A model generated the notes under the pieces. The model had not been told where the DNA came from and made no database searches. It saw only the letters and a list, made by a program, of their open reading frames with translations. This document shows, in pieces, positions 15,465-17,792 of a stretch of DNA of 17,792 bases (positions are counted from its first letter, which is position 1; each line of letters opens with the position of its first letter). A program made the translations under genes and the position numbers. This stretch comes from an uncultured Acetobacter sp. Lineage in GTDB: Bacteria; Pseudomonadota; Alphaproteobacteria; Acetobacterales; Acetobacteraceae. The DNA is taken from positions 1 to 17,792 of the forward strand of contig NZ_CALLXM010000064.1 in NCBI RefSeq assembly GCF_937875265.1, in the 5' to 3' direction.

Positions 15465-16011
15465 CCCACTCTGCCAGTTTATCCACAACAGCCTGACCAG
15501 ACATGCGGCGTGCATTGCCTAAGGCCAGTGTCTCATCCCCGTTCAGAACCTTGCCGTCCGGCGTGATGATCAGAGCGACGGGAATAGCAGTAATGGTAAT
15601 GCCAAACTTTTTGGCAATATCCATGTTCTTGTTAAAATGATCGACATTGACAGATACAACCTCGAAAGTCTGATCAACCCATGGGCTGACAGCCGGGTTG
15701 GTCAGAACGCCTGCCAGAACGCGGCAGTCCGGGCACCAGTTGGCACCAAAATCAATCAGCACTTTCCGGCCTGTCTTGCGGGCTTTAGCAAAGGCTGCGT
15801 CTACAGCGGCCTGCGCGCCGTCTGGTTCAGCATATGGGTGAGCAACCGCTGTAATCGGGGCGGAGCCAATTTGCGGGACAGGTACAGCGTTGGAAGGGGT
15901 AGCACTCTGTGCCGCAGCAGACTGAGCCGTGGCAATGCAGATGGCTCCTCCTGCGGGGGCCGCAAGAGCCGTTGTCAGAAGCAGAGTGCGGAGAAAAGCG
16001 GTGCAACGCAT
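15451..16011 (-). CDS. Periplasmic thioredoxin-family protein
   Basis: A 186-residue thioredoxin-fold protein. A signal peptide covers about residues 1-35 (MRCTAFLRTLLLTTALAAP, then ATAQSAAAQS). A linker rich in Pro and Ala follows, then the thioredoxin domain from about residue 65. The active site is DFGANWCPDCRVL (Cys93, Cys96), and the cis-proline is in TAIPVALI (Pro144), followed by TPDGKVLNGDE. The WCPDC centre with a preceding helix (DAAFAKARKTGRKVLIDFG) is typical of DsbD gamma-like or thioredoxin_7-type reductases that work in the periplasm. ATG 16011 is chosen because it starts a clean signal peptide and has AAGGA ten bases upstream; an in-frame GTG at 16062 would add 17 residues. 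It is likely reduced by the DsbD-like protein encoded at 11959-14190; that pairing is inference from co-location. Its stop lies inside the end of the GT61 gene. Confidence 0.9.
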   Translation of the reverse strand: MRCTAFLRTLLLTTALAAPAGGAICIATAQSAAAQSATPSNAVPVPQIGSAPITAVAHPYAEPDGAQAAVDAAFAKARKTGRKVLIDFGANWCPDCRVLAGVLTNPAVSPWVDQTFEVVSVNVDHFNKNMDIAKKFGITITAIPVALIITPDGKVLNGDETLALGNARRMSGQAVVDKLAEWVKRS

Positions 16012-16468
16012 GAAAAACAGATCCTTGCTCACAAAAGCGGTTTCCCGGTCCGTAAGGCGCACGAAACAGAGGGAGTATAAGGCAGCAGGACGGGGCTACT
16101 GGGATAAGGAGTATTGAGGCTGCACGATAAATGTCAATAAAATATGGATAAAAATAAATCCACATAAAATTATCGTAGATAGGGCGTTTTCTAACAGAAG
16201 CCTCTCCCTTAACCTTTGCCCTCCACCGCTTGCATTGAGGTGAACGTGACTGCCCCTCAAAATGAGGAAAGAATCTGGAAAGTCTGTCAGATCTGGCTGA
16301 CTGCCCGGAGACCTCTAAAATGGTCGCGACGAAAGATGGAGTCAGGCTGGTAGCAAAGCGGCAAGACGATATTGCTCGTGCACAATAGTGCGGCGTATTG
16401 TTCCGTCTTCAAGCCTCACATGACCGTTTTTTGCCTGAAATTCTGACGACGTGTTTCAGAATGAGCGT
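16012..16468. other. 457-base region with no recognisable gene
   Basis: I see no supported gene on either strand. The part next to the thioredoxin gene (about 16120-16190) is AT-rich and likely carries its promoter. Small hairpins occur: CCTCA-AAA-TGAGG (16254-16266) and GTCAG-ATCTGG-CTGAC (16286-16301). There is also a pair of competing stems at 16363-16409 (see findings). A short open frame from GTG 16245 (about 35 codons) resembles nothing I know. A small RNA is possible but unsupported. Confidence 0.45.
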
Positions 16469-16684
16469 TTAATGCTGACCTGCATCAGGTGCGTCAGGTT
16501 GCAGGACAAACAGGCGGGAGCAGTAAGGGCAGACGGTCTGATGCCCGCCAATGGCCAGCCACACACGCGGGTGCCCTAGGGCACCCAGTCCACCGTCACA
16601 CGCCACTTTACGATGATCGACAACAATGGTTTCCACATGCCCCAGCCGGGGGTGCGGAACGGGGTTGGCAGCTTGAATAAGCAT
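16469..16684 (-). CDS. Small CHCC zinc-finger protein (zf-CHCC, NDUFS6-like)
   Basis: A 71-residue protein of the zf-CHCC family (PF10276). Zinc ligands are Cys29, His38, Cys52 and Cys55 in VACDGG, LGALGHPRVWLAI and TVCPYCSRLFVL. The mitochondrial relative NDUFS6 is an accessory subunit of respiratory complex I. In alphaproteobacteria these small stand-alone proteins are widespread and may have a similar or still unclear role. The ATG at 16684 is chosen because everything upstream in frame lacks family similarity and the segment starting MLIQAANPVPHPRLGHVETI has the normal length; an AAGGA lies nine bases upstream. Longer readings of the same frame up to about 16990 would run into the divergent hydrolase gene. 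It shares a 137-base divergent promoter region with that gene. Confidence 0.88.
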   Translation of the reverse strand: MLIQAANPVPHPRLGHVETIVVDHRKVACDGGLGALGHPRVWLAIGGHQTVCPYCSRLFVLQPDAPDAGQH

Positions 16685-16805
16685 GGAGGCACGTCCTTCT
16701 CTGTTCAGGCTGAGTATGCTTACAGGCAGGGGCAGTCCTGAGTGGCGCAGATCTGCCGGGGATGATAACGGGTTGAAGTGTGTTTTTCCATGCTTTCTCC
16801 TTTCC

Positions 16806-16824
16806 CATCCTCGTGAGCAGGATG
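16806..16824 (+). promoter_or_regulatory. Hairpin over the start codon of the hydrolase gene
   Basis: CATCCT (16806-16811) can pair with AGGATG (16819-16824) around a 7-base loop. The right arm contains the AGG of the possible ribosome-binding site and the ATG itself, so pairing would hide the start. The stem is short (6 bp), so any effect on translation is only suggested. Confidence 0.4.
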
Positions 16825-17792
16825 AACGTTTTCCCGCTGAGCAGACATGCGGTGCCCAGTGCTCAAAAAGCATGGCAAACGTGTCTGGCGGTGTGTTGGC
16901 TGCTGGCACTTCCGGCGTGCAGCACCACAATCCCGGCCGCCCCAAAGCCCCCGGCGCGTTTTGTGCAGCTTGGTCAGCTGGTGTCGCCACAGCAGATTTT
17001 TACACTCTCTGATGGCACAAAAATTCCGGCCCGTGTCTGGCCTGCTGCTACACCGCCACGCGCCATTATTTTGGCTTTGCACGGGTTTAATGACAGTCGG
17101 GATGCATGGGAGGCTCCGGCCCCCTTTTTCACAGCGCAGGGCGTGATGGTTGTCGCACCTGATCAGCGTGGGTTCGGGCAGGCTCCTGTGCGGGGTGACT
17201 GGGCCGGGGCAGCACGCATGGCGGAGGATGTGAAGGAGGAAGCGGCACAGCTTCAGCAGGCTTATCCGCAAACGCCACTTTATCTGGCGGGGGAGAGTAT
17301 GGGCGGTGCCGTGCTGATGGTGCTTATGGCACAGCCGGGTGCACCCCATGTGGCAGGTACTATCCTGCTGGCCCCTGCCGTATGGAATTTTGGCGTGGCG
17401 GCCGATTTACCTCTGCGGATTTTTGCGGCCTTGTTTCCAGATGCTCTTGTAACAGGGCGGGAACTCCCCGTGCATGTGGTAGCGAGTGATAACATGATGG
17501 CGCTTGCCCGACTGTATTATGACCCGCTGACGCTGCGAGCAACGCGTCTGAAGTCTCTGCAAGGTCTTGTCACTTTGATGAAGCAGGCAGCGACCGCTGC
17601 CCCCCGGATACACGGCCCTGTTTTGTGCCTCTATGGGGATAAGGACCAGCTTGTGCCCCCATCTGCCATGGTGTCTGTCTGGCAGAAAATGCCTGCGGGC
17701 ACACGATTAGACCTCATTCCCGGAGGGCATCACCTCTTGTTGCGAGACAGGCAGGGCACCCGCGTGATGCAGGATATTCTAAGCTGGATAAA
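16822..17792 (+). CDS. Alpha/beta-hydrolase lipoprotein (lysophospholipase/monoacylglycerol lipase-like), C-terminus cut off
   Basis: The frame is open to the window edge; 323 residues are visible and the domain is almost complete. The N-terminus has a hydrophobic segment ending in a lipobox-like LPAC, with Cys33 followed by STT, so the mature protein is probably a lipoprotein in the cell envelope. The hydrolase fold shows an oxyanion-hole motif LALHGF (His87, Gly88), SRDAW, VVAPDQRGFG, and the nucleophile elbow GESMGG (Ser159). The acid is in YGDKDQLVPP (probable Asp275) and the histidine in PGGHHLLLRD (His303/304). This layout (Hydrolase_4, PF12146) is typical of monoacylglycerol lipases and lysophospholipases; the real substrate is unknown. 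ATG 16822 is the best start, giving a normal lipoprotein signal. An in-frame GTG at 16813 or 16852 is possible. The chosen start codon lies in a predicted hairpin (16806-16824). Confidence 0.87.
   Translation, partial: MNVFPLSRHAVPSAQKAWQTCLAVCWLLALPACSTTIPAAPKPPARFVQLGQLVSPQQIFTLSDGTKIPARVWPAATPPRAIILALHGFNDSRDAWEAPAPFFTAQGVMVVAPDQRGFGQAPVRGDWAGAARMAEDVKEEAAQLQQAYPQTPLYLAGESMGGAVLMVLMAQPGAPHVAGTILLAPAVWNFGVAADLPLRIFAALFPDALVTGRELPVHVVASDNMMALARLYYDPLTLRATRLKSLQGLVTLMKQAATAAPRIHGPVLCLYGDKDQLVPPSAMVSVWQKMPAGTRLDLIPGGHHLLLRDRQGTRVMQDILSWI

Noticed and set aside
10512..16180. DnaA-box-like sequences near 10505-10545 and 16143-16165 as sign of a replication origin
   Set aside because: Only relaxed matches, few in number, and no dnaA, parAB, hemE or other origin-linked genes nearby.
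16260..16285. GAGGAAAG sequence reminiscent of RNase P RNA
   Set aside because: The rest of the conserved P4 sequence and the overall RNase P structure are absent.
16245..16352. Short GTG-initiated frame of about 35 codons
   Set aside because: No ribosome-binding site of note, no known family, and a length expected by chance.
16685..16990. Longer N-terminal reading of the zinc-finger gene
   Set aside because: The extra residues have no similarity to the family and overlap the start of the divergent hydrolase gene; the 71-residue form has the normal size.
1..17792. CRISPR arrays, insertion sequences, prophage, tRNA or rRNA genes
   Set aside because: No regularly spaced repeats, transposase or integrase motifs, or tRNA/rRNA landmarks were seen on either strand.

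Overview
The window looks like a chromosomal stretch from an acetic acid bacterium (Acetobacteraceae, most like Acetobacter, Komagataeibacter or Gluconobacter). I base this on a moderately GC-rich base composition, alphaproteobacterial gene families (a small CHCC zinc-finger protein related to NDUFS6, a DUF3034 barrel, a GT61 glycosyltransferase, a DsbD/ScsB-like reductase), many cell-envelope genes, and general resemblance of the proteins. This is family recognition by eye, not a database match. There are no tRNA or rRNA genes, insertion sequences, phage genes or CRISPR arrays. Twelve genes are supported; the first and last run off the window.

Positions 1-4668: a peptide-type ABC transporter substrate-binding protein (partial, minus strand) lies behind a HisC-like PLP aminotransferase that carries a twin-arginine export signal (minus). 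This pair is divergent from a large TonB-dependent receptor (plus). The layout suggests an envelope uptake module: outer-membrane receptor, periplasmic binding protein, and an exported aminotransferase that could modify the ligand. A strong bidirectional terminator follows the receptor.

Positions 4708-10279 (all minus): polA (DNA polymerase I) is followed 3 bases later by a SCO-family protein, then a GT2-type glycosyltransferase, then a DszC-like acyl-CoA dehydrogenase-family flavoprotein. Gaps of 3, 35 and about 29 bases suggest one transcript. The SCO protein is atypical: its cysteine motif is CX4C instead of CX3C, and methionine replaces the copper-binding histidine.

Positions 10280-11952: a 479-base divergent intergenic region holds an 11-bp perfect inverted repeat. 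It precedes a DUF3034 outer-membrane barrel gene that contains a perfect 15-bp inverted repeat inside its coding sequence. A hairpin separates this gene from the convergent DsbD gene.

Positions 11959-16011: a DsbD/ScsB-like transmembrane thiol reductase (minus), a GT61 glycosyltransferase (plus) and a periplasmic thioredoxin-like protein (minus) form a thiol-redox and envelope-glycan group. The last two genes overlap tail to tail.

Positions 16012-17792: a 457-base region with no recognisable gene is followed by the small zinc-finger gene (minus) and a divergent, partial alpha/beta-hydrolase lipoprotein gene (plus) whose start codon sits in a predicted hairpin.
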